Source: Desulfuromonadaceae bacterium UBA6124 | Lineage (GTDB): Bacteria; Desulfobacterota; Desulfuromonadia; Desulfuromonadales; Trichloromonadaceae | Assembly (NCBI GenBank): GCA_002423365.1 | Contig: DIVU01000371.1 | Location: 558-33,333, forward strand | Length of the DNA: 32,776 nucleotides | Direction: 5' to 3' | Shown: positions 6,281-13,964 of the stretch, in pieces | Layout of the letters: the number at the start of each line of letters is the position of its first letter | Numbering within the stretch: the first letter of the stretch is position 1 | Position numbers and translations under genes: made by a program | Notes under the pieces: generated by a model | Database searches by the model: none | What the model was told of the DNA's origin: nothing | The model's input: the letters and a program-made list of their open reading frames with translations, nothing else

Positions 6281-8836
6281 TCAAGCTTTGGCTACGGACA
6301 CGGCGACGAGATTCGTGCCTGCGGGCATAAGCTGCTGGATATTGACATCGGCAAAATGATAGGGGGCGTAGAGGAGTCCCGCCTGGACCTTGTCGCCAAC
6401 CTTGACCTTGCCGCCGGCACTGCCGACCGCCGAGGTCACCTTGATCGTATCTCCGTCTTTCACCCCGAGGCTCTTGGCATCAGCCGTGTTCATTTCGATA
6501 TAACCGGCAGCGGCGACTTCCAGATTGCCCTCGGCGAAGGTTGAAGTCGTCCCGAAGTGGAAGAGAATCTTGCCGCTGAGCAGCTGCATCCCGCTGGGGA
6601 CGGCAGCAGCGTTGACGGGAGTGAAGTTCAGGCCCTTCTCTTTCGGCGCGAAGGGAGTGCGCAGGGCGTGACGGCAGCGGTCCCCACCGCAGGGAGTAAC
6701 GCTGCCATAGACCGGAACGAGTTGCTTGATTTCGGAGATGACCGAATCGAGAGTGATCGGCTCGGCCTTGGGATCGAGTAGCCGATAGAGAGCGGCAAAA
6801 ATGTCCAGATCCGCCCGGGCTTCGCCGAGGGGATTCCGCGCCTTGCCGAGCTTGCTAAGCTGGTGGTCAAGGGAGGTGACGCTGCCGTTCTTCTCAACAT
6901 CGGCGGCGCCGGGAAGAATGACATTGGCGAAGGCTTCCAGCTCACTGGAGAGAATGTCCTGCACCACCAGAAACTCGACCTTATCCAGGGCCTTGCGCCA
7001 GCGGCCGCTTTCCGGGTAACTTACCAGGGGGTTGGTCGCCGCCAGATAGAGAACCTTGATCTCCCCTTTTTCCACCCCCTCGAGAATCGCCTGGGCATCG
7101 CGACCTTGGGCGGGCAGGGTCGCATTCCAGGCTTTCTCGAACTCTCCGCGCGCCTGAGTGTAATCCTTCGGCCCGGGGAGGAGATCGGCGGCCAGACCCA
7201 TATCCATCAATCCCTGAGTATTCCCCTTTTCGTCAAGGGGATAGAGACCGCCGAATTCGCTGTTCATCGCCCCGCAAACCAGAGCCAGGTTGGCCAATGC
7301 CAGCACCTTTTCCTCGGCGCCAGCGCCGCGAGTCAGGTCGCCACCGAAAAGGACCGCGACGTTTTTACCTTTTCCGAGATAATCGGCGGCTTCATTGAGC
7401 AGCTTTTCGCTCACGCCGGTCGCTGCAGCCGCCTTCTTCACATCAACGGCAGCCAGTCCCTTTTTCAGATCGGCAAAGTTGGCGACAGACTTGCCGAGAG
7501 CGGCGTCGTCGGCCAGACCCTTCTCCAGTATCAGTTTGGCCAATGCGCCGGCCAAATCGATTTCACTGCCGGGGCGATAGGCCAAGTGGGTGTTGGCATA
7601 GCGGGTGAGCTTCACCTTCCGCATGTTGGCAACCACCAGTTTCCCGTCCGCCTTGCGGCAGGCCTGCTGAATCTTCCAATCGAGAGCGGGAGCCTCTGCG
7701 GTCACGTCGGCGCCGAAAACCAGTACCGCATCAGCATTGGCGAGATTATCCACGGTATTGGTCGCCCCTACGGTCCCCAGAGCACCGTTAAGGGACTTGA
7801 AGGCACGCAACGCGCCAAAGCGGGCTTCGCTGTCGAGGTTGTTCGTACCGACGGCTACGCGGAAGAACTTCTGCATGAGATAGTTGTCTTCGTTGGTCAA
7901 CCGGGCCGATCCAAGAGCGGCCACGGCCGGCCCTTTCGCCTCGCGCAATTTATCGGCCACCAACTTCAGTGCCCCGTCCCAGTTCGCCGGGACGAGCGCA
8001 TCCCCCTGCCGAATCATCGGCTGGGTCAGGCGCTTGGGGGAATCGAGATAGCCGTGACCGAAGAAGCCGCCGATACACAGGTTGCCGTCATTGACCGTCT
8101 TGCCGTCTTCGGAAGTGACGCGCAGAACCTTCCCTTGCTTCACGTTAATATCCACCTGGCAATGGCTGCCGCAGTAGGTACAGACGCTGGGAACCTTAGT
8201 CAACTCCCAGGGGCGGGCCTTGAATTTGAAGGTCTTGGAAATCATTGTCCCGGTCGGGCAGACCGAAACACAGTTACCGCAGAACTCACAGAGATCGAGG
8301 TTCTTATCGATGAAGCTCTTGTCGCCTTTGTCGTTGACGAAAAGGGCGCTGGAACCGACCGTCTCATGGCAGACCTTGACGCATTTCTCGCAGAGCACAC
8401 AACGGTTGGGAACCTGCTGGATCAACGGCCAACCATTGATGGCGGGCGGATTGACGTCTTCGGCGACAAAGGGCTGCTGGGTCACATTCAGTTCGTAGCA
8501 GATATTTTGCAGATCACATTCACCGGCGGCATCGCAGACGGGGCAATCCAAGGGATGATTGACCAGCAGCAGTTCCACGATCTGCTTGCGGATGGCATGC
8601 AGCTTTTCCGACTGGGTGGTGACGACAATCCCCGCCTTGACCGGCGTGTTGCAAGCCGTCATCGGTCGGGCCACGCCCTCGATCTCTACCACACAAATCC
8701 GGCAGGCGCCGGTCGGAGAAACTTTCTGCAACCAGCACAGGGTCGGAATACGAATTCCCACCTGCTGGGCAGCTTCCAGAATCGTCGATCCCGCAGGGAC
8801 GGTAGCGGTCTTGCCGTCAATTGTCAGAGTGACCAT
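6281..8836 (-). CDS. sfrA: SfrA-like NADPH oxidoreductase, NuoG/molybdopterin-type subunit
   Basis: The 851-residue product has NuoG architecture. A [2Fe-2S] ferredoxin domain has C34, C45, C48 and C62. The His-Cys3 [4Fe-4S] site is H94, C98, C101 and C107. Two ferredoxin clusters use C146/C149/C152/C156 and C183/C186/C189/C193. A formate-dehydrogenase-like [4Fe-4S] motif has C219, C222, C226 and C254. A long molybdopterin-oxidoreductase fold follows, with a C-terminal dinucleotide-binding-like domain at about 760-851. The size and the SfrB-like upstream partner match SfrA of Geobacter, the large subunit of a cytoplasmic NADPH-oxidising complex first purified as a soluble Fe(III) reductase; later genetics pointed to NADPH balance during acetate use. 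A GAGGTG site precedes the ATG. Automatic annotation as complex I NuoG is the likely error, as no other nuo gene is nearby. Whether a pterin is bound cannot be seen. Confidence 0.82.
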   Translation of the reverse strand: MVTLTIDGKTATVPAGSTILEAAQQVGIRIPTLCWLQKVSPTGACRICVVEIEGVARPMTACNTPVKAGIVVTTQSEKLHAIRKQIVELLLVNHPLDCPVCDAAGECDLQNICYELNVTQQPFVAEDVNPPAINGWPLIQQVPNRCVLCEKCVKVCHETVGSSALFVNDKGDKSFIDKNLDLCEFCGNCVSVCPTGTMISKTFKFKARPWELTKVPSVCTYCGSHCQVDINVKQGKVLRVTSEDGKTVNDGNLCIGGFFGHGYLDSPKRLTQPMIRQGDALVPANWDGALKLVADKLREAKGPAVAALGSARLTNEDNYLMQKFFRVAVGTNNLDSEARFGALRAFKSLNGALGTVGATNTVDNLANADAVLVFGADVTAEAPALDWKIQQACRKADGKLVVANMRKVKLTRYANTHLAYRPGSEIDLAGALAKLILEKGLADDAALGKSVANFADLKKGLAAVDVKKAAAATGVSEKLLNEAADYLGKGKNVAVLFGGDLTRGAGAEEKVLALANLALVCGAMNSEFGGLYPLDEKGNTQGLMDMGLAADLLPGPKDYTQARGEFEKAWNATLPAQGRDAQAILEGVEKGEIKVLYLAATNPLVSYPESGRWRKALDKVEFLVVQDILSSELEAFANVILPGAADVEKNGSVTSLDHQLSKLGKARNPLGEARADLDIFAALYRLLDPKAEPITLDSVISEIKQLVPVYGSVTPCGGDRCRHALRTPFAPKEKGLNFTPVNAAAVPSGMQLLSGKILFHFGTTSTFAEGNLEVAAAGYIEMNTADAKSLGVKDGDTIKVTSAVGSAGGKVKVGDKVQAGLLYAPYHFADVNIQQLMPAGTNLVAVSVAKA

Positions 8837-8870
8837 ATGATTTTCACCTCAAAGCCTGGCTAAAGACGAA

Positions 8871-8907
8871 AGGGGCAGGGCCCGGCGGAACCGACTCCCT
8901 GACCCCT
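8871..8907 (-). other. Hairpin between sfrB and sfrA
   Basis: On the minus strand a ten-base-pair stem (AGGGG/CCCCT and CAGGG/CCCTG, with one bulged T) encloses a 16-base loop and is followed by TTTCGTCTTT. It lies 26 bp after the sfrB stop in the 97-bp gap before sfrA. It could be a partial terminator or a processing or stability element that sets the subunit ratio. This is inference from the sequence only. Confidence 0.45.
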
Positions 8908-8933
8908 CGAACCTGGATAACGTTTTAAAGCAA

Positions 8934-10958
8934 CTACATGGCGAGCATCGCCACGCGGTAGCAGCGAAGGCAACGTTCGGCTTCCCGAACCGCCTGACTG
9001 TCCGCGAAGCCGAGTTCCACTTCGCAATAGTTCTTGTGACTGGCCCGCTCGCGGCCGTGAATTTCTTTTTGATGGGCGCGGCCCACCGAATCGAGCCAAG
9101 CCACCTCTTCGTTCTTATCGTAAACGCTCAGGTGCGTCAGAATGTCTTCGAGGATCTCTTCGTCGGCCAGATAGGCCTTGCCCTCTTCCAGCCAACGCTG
9201 GATAACGCGGGCGGCGCGGTGGGCGTTACCGACGCAGGCGACCACGGTAAGAGGTCCGATTTCGGCATCGCCACCGGCGAAAACCCCTTCCAGATCGGTA
9301 ATCAGGGTACGAGAAAGAGGGTTCCCCATGCTGTCGTTGAGATCGCGTCCCTTGGGACTCTTCAGCGGGAGAGCCTTGGTCACCACGGTATTCCATTTGG
9401 TGATGTCGATCCCCATCTTCTCGGGGATGAAACCCAGATCGGGATCCTGGCCGATGGCCGGGATGACCGTGTCGCACTCGACGACGAACTCGCTTCCCGG
9501 CATCGGTTGCGGGCGGCGGCGACCGGAGGCATCAGGCTCGCCCAGCTCCATGCGCACGCACTCGACCCCGGTGACCTGCTCCTTGTCATTGACAATGATC
9601 TTGGTCGGAAGCACCAGAAACTCGAAACGCACACCTTCCTCCTCGGCACCGTCAACCTCCCAGACGTCGGCAGGCATTTCCTTGCGGGAACGGCGGTAGA
9701 GCAGGATGGATTCCTCGGCGCCCTCGCGCAGAGCGACGCGGACGCAGTCAATGGCGGTGTTGCCGCCGCCGACCACGACGACCTTCTTGCCCATGCCCGT
9801 CGGGCGCCCCATGTAGGCTTCCCGCAGGAAGTCGATACCGCCGGGCAGGAAACCCTTATAGCCCTTATCCTCCCCTTCCACCCCCATCGGCTTACTGCGA
9901 TGGGCGCCGGGAGCGAGGAAGACGGCATTGTACTTTTCCTTCAATTCGGGCAGGGAGATATCCTTGCCGACCCGGGTGTTGTAAATGATCTTCACCCCCA
10001 GGCTCTCGATGATGTCGATATCCCGCTGGAGAATATGACGGGGCATCCGATAGGCGGGAATGCCCACGGCGATCATACCGCCGCCGAAACCCTCGGGGAG
10101 GGCTTCATAAATGGTGACCGGATAGCCTTCCAGGGCCAAATAGTAGGCCGCCGTCAGTCCGGCCGGTCCGGCCCCGACCACCGCTACCGTCTTGTCCTTG
10201 CGGGGTTTCGGTCGCATGGGCGGAACCTGATTGTGCTGCCACTCGTAATCGGAAGCGGTGCGCTTGAGCACCATGATACTTACCGATTCGTCGACATTCT
10301 TGCGCCGGCAAGCCGTTTCGCAGGGATGAGGGCAGACCCGGCCACAAACCGATGGCAACGGCATGTTTTCACGGATGGTCGAGAGCGCCTCGCCGAGGCG
10401 GTAGTCCTTGATTTCCTCGACATAGGCGGGAATATCGATATGCGCCGGGCAGCGGTCCTGACAGGGGGCTGTCAACTTGACCACGTACTTGCCCGAACCG
10501 GCGGGCTTGCACGCGCCGCGGATATAGGCCAAGTATTCTTCGCGGAAGTGCTTGATGGTATCGATCACCGGAACGACCGAGGTCATGCACAGAGTACATT
10601 TGCAGTTTTTCAGCAACTCCCCGAGACCTTCGATGGTGGCGAGATCCTCTTCCGCGCCCTGGCCCGCAAGGATTCGCGCCAAGGCATCCTGCATCACCCG
10701 GGTGCCGCGCTTGCCGGGCGTGCACTTGGCACAACAGTAATCCTCCTGCACCCGACGGGCATACTCGGCGGCCATGGCGACGATGTCGACCTTGGGATCG
10801 GTGACGATCACGCCATCCCAGCCCATGAAGGCCCCCCAGGGACGGGTGCCGTCAAAGGTGACCGGCATCTTCTGGTAAGCGCCTTCAACCTCGGCACTCC
10901 CGCCTTGACGGTTATCTACTACGTTTCGTCCCCAACTGGAAAAAATGACTTGAGCCAA
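8934..10958 (-). CDS. sfrB: SfrB-like NADPH oxidoreductase, GltD-type flavoprotein subunit
   Basis: The 674-residue product fuses a NuoF C-terminal-like iron-sulfur module (about 60-150, with CCAKCTPGKRG and CKCTLC) to a glutamate-synthase small-subunit-like flavoprotein. The GltD-type cluster region has C166, C170, C205, C209, C213 and C217. The FAD site is GAGPAG at 262-267. The second Rossmann motif is VVGGGNTAID at 396-404, and YRRSRKEMPA at 421-430 fits NADPH 2'-phosphate binding. It should take electrons from NADPH and pass them to SfrA. The start is assigned to TTG at 10958, because GGGAGGTC lies six bases upstream on the minus strand; an ATG 26 codons earlier would add a poorly conserved extension and has no such site. 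It is the first gene of the sfrBA operon. A plain glutamate synthase beta subunit is less likely given the NuoF-like N-terminus and neighbour. Confidence 0.85.
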   Translation of the reverse strand: MAQVIFSSWGRNVVDNRQGGSAEVEGAYQKMPVTFDGTRPWGAFMGWDGVIVTDPKVDIVAMAAEYARRVQEDYCCAKCTPGKRGTRVMQDALARILAGQGAEEDLATIEGLGELLKNCKCTLCMTSVVPVIDTIKHFREEYLAYIRGACKPAGSGKYVVKLTAPCQDRCPAHIDIPAYVEEIKDYRLGEALSTIRENMPLPSVCGRVCPHPCETACRRKNVDESVSIMVLKRTASDYEWQHNQVPPMRPKPRKDKTVAVVGAGPAGLTAAYYLALEGYPVTIYEALPEGFGGGMIAVGIPAYRMPRHILQRDIDIIESLGVKIIYNTRVGKDISLPELKEKYNAVFLAPGAHRSKPMGVEGEDKGYKGFLPGGIDFLREAYMGRPTGMGKKVVVVGGGNTAIDCVRVALREGAEESILLYRRSRKEMPADVWEVDGAEEEGVRFEFLVLPTKIIVNDKEQVTGVECVRMELGEPDASGRRRPQPMPGSEFVVECDTVIPAIGQDPDLGFIPEKMGIDITKWNTVVTKALPLKSPKGRDLNDSMGNPLSRTLITDLEGVFAGGDAEIGPLTVVACVGNAHRAARVIQRWLEEGKAYLADEEILEDILTHLSVYDKNEEVAWLDSVGRAHQKEIHGRERASHKNYCEVELGFADSQAVREAERCLRCYRVAMLAM

Positions 10959-11272
10959 GATCGACCTCCCGTGAGACCCATTCCCTACCACGTGAAACGA
11001 ACGGAAATCCCTTGAAAAAAGGGAAAGACCACGCACCTTTACGGCAATCGCCTCCCCCTATCTTGTATACAGTATGCAGTTAGATAGCACAAATGGAAGA
11101 CCTAAAGCAAGGGAAAATTTGCGTATTTTGCTCTAGGGGGGAGGCCGACGCGCCCCCTGATTGCATTAATTCAACGCCTCGGAACCGCTCCAGGCCGCCC
11201 CGCTCCGCCCACGAGGCGCTGAAAATACCCGATGACGCCGCGCCGGGGATAGGTGCCGCCAGCGCTTCGCGG
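10959..11272. other. Intergenic region upstream of sfrB (no gene seen)
   Basis: This 314-bp stretch holds the sfrBA promoter (11064-11092) and an untranslated leader of roughly 100 bases. The leader contains a small stem-loop, TCCCTT paired with AAGGGA (11008-11013 and 11019-11024). From 11093 to 11272 I see no convincing gene. The end of the neighbouring minus-strand gene at 11273 is not followed by a clear terminator, apart from a weak six-bp AGGGGG/CCCCCT pairing near 11140-11160 without a T-run. Confidence 0.6.
11064..11092 (-). promoter_or_regulatory. Candidate sfrBA promoter with overlapping palindromic operator
   Basis: On the minus strand TTGTGC (11087-11092) and TATACA (11064-11069) are 17 bp apart. 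The -10 lies inside an interrupted palindrome, TGTATAC-A-GTATGCA (11064-11078, one mismatch), and CTATCT/AGATAG (11058-11063 and 11082-11087) flank it. This layout suggests repressor control at the -10. The same 9-mer CTGTATACA covers the -10 of the panP promoter at 25751. Confidence 0.6.
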
Positions 11273-11683
11273 TCAGGGAAGCGGCGGAAAAGGGGAGACG
11301 ATCCGCCAGATACCGGGCGTCATCCGCCCCTCCTCCTGATACTCCCAATCGAGGCGAAAACGCTCCCGGCGCACCGTCGACGAGGGGAGCAGGTTGTATT
11401 CCAACAGATACCAGGCGCCGGCCCGCCGATCCTCATCGGAAAACTCGACCCGCTCCAGGGAAAATTCGACAACCCGCAGATCCTCCCCGGAAAAACGCTC
11501 CTGGAAACTCTCCCTGACCTGTGCGTCCAGATGCTGGGCCGCACCACCGACATCGAGCCAGCGCAGCTTGCGGGTAAAGTCGTCGCTGGCAGGGCCATGC
11601 CGGTCGGCGGGGGAGACTAAAGCGGCACACGCCAGAAACGGCAAACAGCAAGCCAGAACGAACCATCGGCAGAGATTGACCAT
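11273..11683 (-). CDS. Small secreted or lipoprotein, function unknown
   Basis: The predicted product is 136 residues. It begins MVNLCRWFVLACCLPFLACA, a hydrophobic export signal with cysteines at 12, 13 and 19; VLAC could serve as a lipobox, but the fit is imperfect. The mature part is acidic and mixed, with FSLERVEFSDEDRRAGAWYL and FRLDWEYQEEGRMTPGIWRI, which looks like a compact beta-strand domain. I do not recognise the family. The start at 11683 is preferred over an ATG six bases upstream because GGGGGAG then has a seven-base spacing. It is divergent from grxC with about 90 bp between the two starts. An overlapping plus-strand frame (11093-11620) lacks any protein-like pattern. Confidence 0.62.
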   Translation of the reverse strand: MVNLCRWFVLACCLPFLACAALVSPADRHGPASDDFTRKLRWLDVGGAAQHLDAQVRESFQERFSGEDLRVVEFSLERVEFSDEDRRAGAWYLLEYNLLPSSTVRRERFRLDWEYQEEGRMTPGIWRIVSPFPPLP

Positions 11684-11713
11684 CTTCATACTCCCCCTTT
11701 TTTCCGGCAAGCC

Positions 11714-11741
11714 TTGCCAGGGCCGGATACTGCGCTAGAAT
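11714..11741 (+). promoter_or_regulatory. Candidate sigma70 promoter of grxC
   Basis: TTGCCA (11714-11719) and TAGAAT (11736-11741) are separated by 16 bp, and each matches five of six consensus bases. They lie 34 bp upstream of the grxC start. A short inverted repeat, GGCAAG-C-CTTGCC (11706-11718), overlaps the -35. Confidence 0.55.
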
Positions 11742-11775
11742 GACCTCTATTCTTCAGTACCGGAGTACAGCTCCC

Positions 11776-12048
11776 ATGAAAACCGTGGAAATCTACACCA
11801 AGAACCACTGCCCCTACTGCTGGCGCGCCAAGGAACTGTTGCGCATCAAGGGGGTCGATTTCCGGGAAATCGATATCAGCGACAACCCGGAAAAAGCCCG
11901 TGAAATGCGCGAACGCAGCGGCCGGCAAACGGTGCCGGAGATTTTCATCGACGGCCGCCTGATCGGCGGCTGCGACGAACTCTTTGAACTGGACGAACGG
12001 GGGGAACTGGCCCGAATCCTGGCCCTCAACCCGTCGTCCGGCGGATGA
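11776..12048 (+). CDS. grxC: Glutaredoxin 3 family
   Basis: This 90-residue cytoplasmic thiol oxidoreductase has the dithiol active site CPYC at residues 12-15. The TVPEIFIDG segment contains the cis-proline, and IGGCDELFEL is the glutathione-binding turn of class I glutaredoxins. It would reduce disulfides or glutathionylated proteins. The frame extends 12 codons further upstream over the promoter, but the ATG at 11776 starts the canonical fold (MKTVEIYTKNHCPYC). Its last 23 bases overlap the 3' end of the convergent methyltransferase/MTHFR gene, and no terminator separates them. Confidence 0.93.
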   Translation: MKTVEIYTKNHCPYCWRAKELLRIKGVDFREIDISDNPEKAREMRERSGRQTVPEIFIDGRLIGGCDELFELDERGELARILALNPSSGG

Positions 12049-13876
12049 ACTCGATCAGCTCCAGAGCCAGCTCGACCTTGCCGAAGGGCGGCATGAGATA
12101 GTAGCCCCCGCAGCGTCCCCGTCCCGCCTCGATCAACTCCCGGGCGATCGCCATCCCTTCCCGCACCCCCGCCTCCCCCTGCTTGCCGCGCATGCGCTCG
12201 CGCACAGCCTCGGGGAGAGTAATGCCGGGAACTTCGTTGTGCAGAAACTCGGCGTTGCGCTCGCTCACCAGCGGTAAAATCCCCACCAACACCGGAACCC
12301 CGAACGGTGCGGTCTTTTCCAGCAACTCGTCCAGCACCTGCGTCGAATAGACCGGCTGGGTCTGGACGAAGCGGGCGCCGGCCGCGACCTTCTTGCCGAG
12401 CTTGCGCAGCTGCCCCTCCATGGTCGTCAGGTTGGGATTGAAGGCGGCGCCGAGCAGAAACCGGGTGCGGCCGTCGAGTTCGGCGCCGAGGAGGTTATGT
12501 CCGTCATTGAGGGCGGAGAGGAGCTCCAGCAGGCTGACGGAGTTCAGATCAAAAACATTGGTCGCCCCCGACTCCCCCCCCACCGCCACCGGGTCACCGG
12601 TCACCGCCAGGATATTTCGGATGCCAAGGAGATGGGCGCCCATCAGTTCGGAATGGAGGCCGATAAGATTGCGGTCGCGGCAGGTCACATGGACGATGAC
12701 CTCGGTGCCGGTCTCTTCCTGGATGGCCCGGGCCAGGGCAATGTTGCCGAGGCGGATCCGGCCCAGGGGGTTTTCCGCCAGGCTGATGGCGTCGACACCG
12801 GCGCGGGCCAGGGCGCGGGCGCCGTCGAGCACTTTGGCGCAGTTCAGACCGCGCGGCGGGTCGAGTTCCACCGTCACGATCGGTCGGGCGCCCCAATCGG
12901 CGAGGAAGTCGGGACGGGATTCCGGCGGCGGCTGCACTGTCGGCGCGGAGAGATCCGGCGCATGTACAACCCTCGTGGTCGGTGCGGGCGACAGGTCGGC
13001 AAGGGCCTCGGTCAGGGCGCGGATATGTTCCGGCGTCGTCCCGCAGCAACCGCCGATGAGCACCGCACCCGCCTGCGCCAGCTCCCGGCCCATGCCGGCG
13101 AAATATTCCGGGGTGGCGAGGTAGATATAGCGCCCCTCCACATATTCGGGGAAGCCCGAGTTGGGAAAAGCGGAGAGAGGCAGGACCGAGACAGCGGCCA
13201 TGCGCGATACCACCTGGAGCAGCTCGCGCGGTCCGGCACCGCAATTGGCGCCGATCATCGTAGCACCGGCTGCCGTTAGTCGGCGCGCCGCATCTTCGGC
13301 GGAAATTCCGTCGCGGGTTCGACCCTCCTGAAGAAAGGCCATCTGCGCCACCACCGGCAGCCCCAGTTCGTGGGCGATGGCCACCCCCAACTCGAGATCG
13401 GCGAGGTCGGCGAAGGTTTCGAGAAGAAAGAGATCGACCCCGCCATCGGCCAGGGCTACCATCTGCTCGCGCAGGGCGGCTTCCGCCTCTTCCCGGGAGA
13501 GCACCCCCCCCTCCCCCCGGGGGCGCTGCAACGGCCCCACCGAACCGGCAACATAGGCGTCGTCGCCGGCAGCCTCCCGGGCCAGGCGCGCACCGGCCAG
13601 ATTGATGGCGCGGGCCTGCCCATCCAGTCCGAAACCGGCCAGGCGCGGGGCGTTGGCCCCAAAGGTATTGGTCTCCAGAAGGCGGGACCCGGCGGCCAGA
13701 TACTCTTCATGCACCTGACGGATCAGCTCGGGAGCGCGCAGGTTGAGACATTCAAAATTGGTGTCGAGCCGGACGCCCCGACTGTAGAGCAGGGTGCCCA
13801 TGGCGCCATCGCCGATGATCAGGCGGCGGCCAAGTTCTTCGAGAAACCGCCGGGAGCGGTCATTGGGACTGGACAT
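12026..13876 (-). CDS. Bifunctional homocysteine S-methyltransferase / 5,10-methylenetetrahydrofolate reductase
   Basis: The 616-residue product joins two enzymes of methionine and one-carbon metabolism. Residues of about 10-295 are a homocysteine methyltransferase barrel, with GDGAMGTLL near the start, ETNTFGAN at 68-75 and the zinc ligands C212 (GANCGAGP) and C277/C278 (GGCCGTTP). Residues of about 325-616 are a MetF-type flavin barrel, with PIVTVELDPPRG, VHVTCRDRN and NILAVTGDP. This is the YitJ-type fusion, which probably channels methyl groups from methylene-THF to homocysteine or to a corrinoid partner. It lacks the MetH cobalamin-binding domains. It is the last gene of a minus-strand run from rsmB, 88 bp after the haem-PAS sensor with a hairpin in between, and it converges on grxC. 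Confidence 0.93.
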   Translation of the reverse strand: MSSPNDRSRRFLEELGRRLIIGDGAMGTLLYSRGVRLDTNFECLNLRAPELIRQVHEEYLAAGSRLLETNTFGANAPRLAGFGLDGQARAINLAGARLAREAAGDDAYVAGSVGPLQRPRGEGGVLSREEAEAALREQMVALADGGVDLFLLETFADLADLELGVAIAHELGLPVVAQMAFLQEGRTRDGISAEDAARRLTAAGATMIGANCGAGPRELLQVVSRMAAVSVLPLSAFPNSGFPEYVEGRYIYLATPEYFAGMGRELAQAGAVLIGGCCGTTPEHIRALTEALADLSPAPTTRVVHAPDLSAPTVQPPPESRPDFLADWGARPIVTVELDPPRGLNCAKVLDGARALARAGVDAISLAENPLGRIRLGNIALARAIQEETGTEVIVHVTCRDRNLIGLHSELMGAHLLGIRNILAVTGDPVAVGGESGATNVFDLNSVSLLELLSALNDGHNLLGAELDGRTRFLLGAAFNPNLTTMEGQLRKLGKKVAAGARFVQTQPVYSTQVLDELLEKTAPFGVPVLVGILPLVSERNAEFLHNEVPGITLPEAVRERMRGKQGEAGVREGMAIARELIEAGRGRCGGYYLMPPFGKVELALELIEFIRRTTG

Positions 13877-13915
13877 GGAGCATTCCGTACGGGGTGAGGG
13901 GTGAGAGCGGCAGGA

Positions 13916-13945
13916 CGAACAGGGGATCGGGTCATCCCCTGTTCG
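13916..13945 (-). terminator. Hairpin after the haem-PAS sensor gene, without T-tract
   Basis: A perfect 12-bp inverted repeat (13916-13927 and 13934-13945) with a six-base loop lies 19 bp after the sensor stop. The minus strand has no T-run after it (TCCTGCC), so it may be a weak terminator or an RNA stabiliser between the sensor and the methyltransferase gene. Confidence 0.5.
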
Positions 13946-13964
13946 CGCATCACGGCAGAGCTAT

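Noticed and set aside
6863..8863. 666-codon open frame on the plus strand opposite sfrA
   Set aside because: It lies wholly antisense to a gene with intact iron-sulfur motifs and has no recognisable domains; such frames arise from GC-rich codon use.
8934..10958. Glutamate synthase small subunit gltD
   Set aside because: The NuoF-like N-terminal cluster domain, the larger size and the NuoG-like partner fit SfrB better, and no gltB is adjacent.
9036..11015. 659-codon open frame on the plus strand opposite sfrB
   Set aside because: It mirrors the well-supported flavoprotein gene, has no ribosome site, and its His/Asp/Gly-rich composition is typical of antisense frames.
11166..11348. 60-codon minus-strand frame after the small secreted protein gene
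   Set aside because: It overlaps the real gene's end in another frame, has low-complexity Arg/Ala/Ser content and no ribosome site.
11093..11620. 175-codon plus-strand frame starting inside the sfrB promoter region
   Set aside because: It has no ribosome site or domain pattern and overlaps a minus-strand frame with a good export signal and ribosome site.
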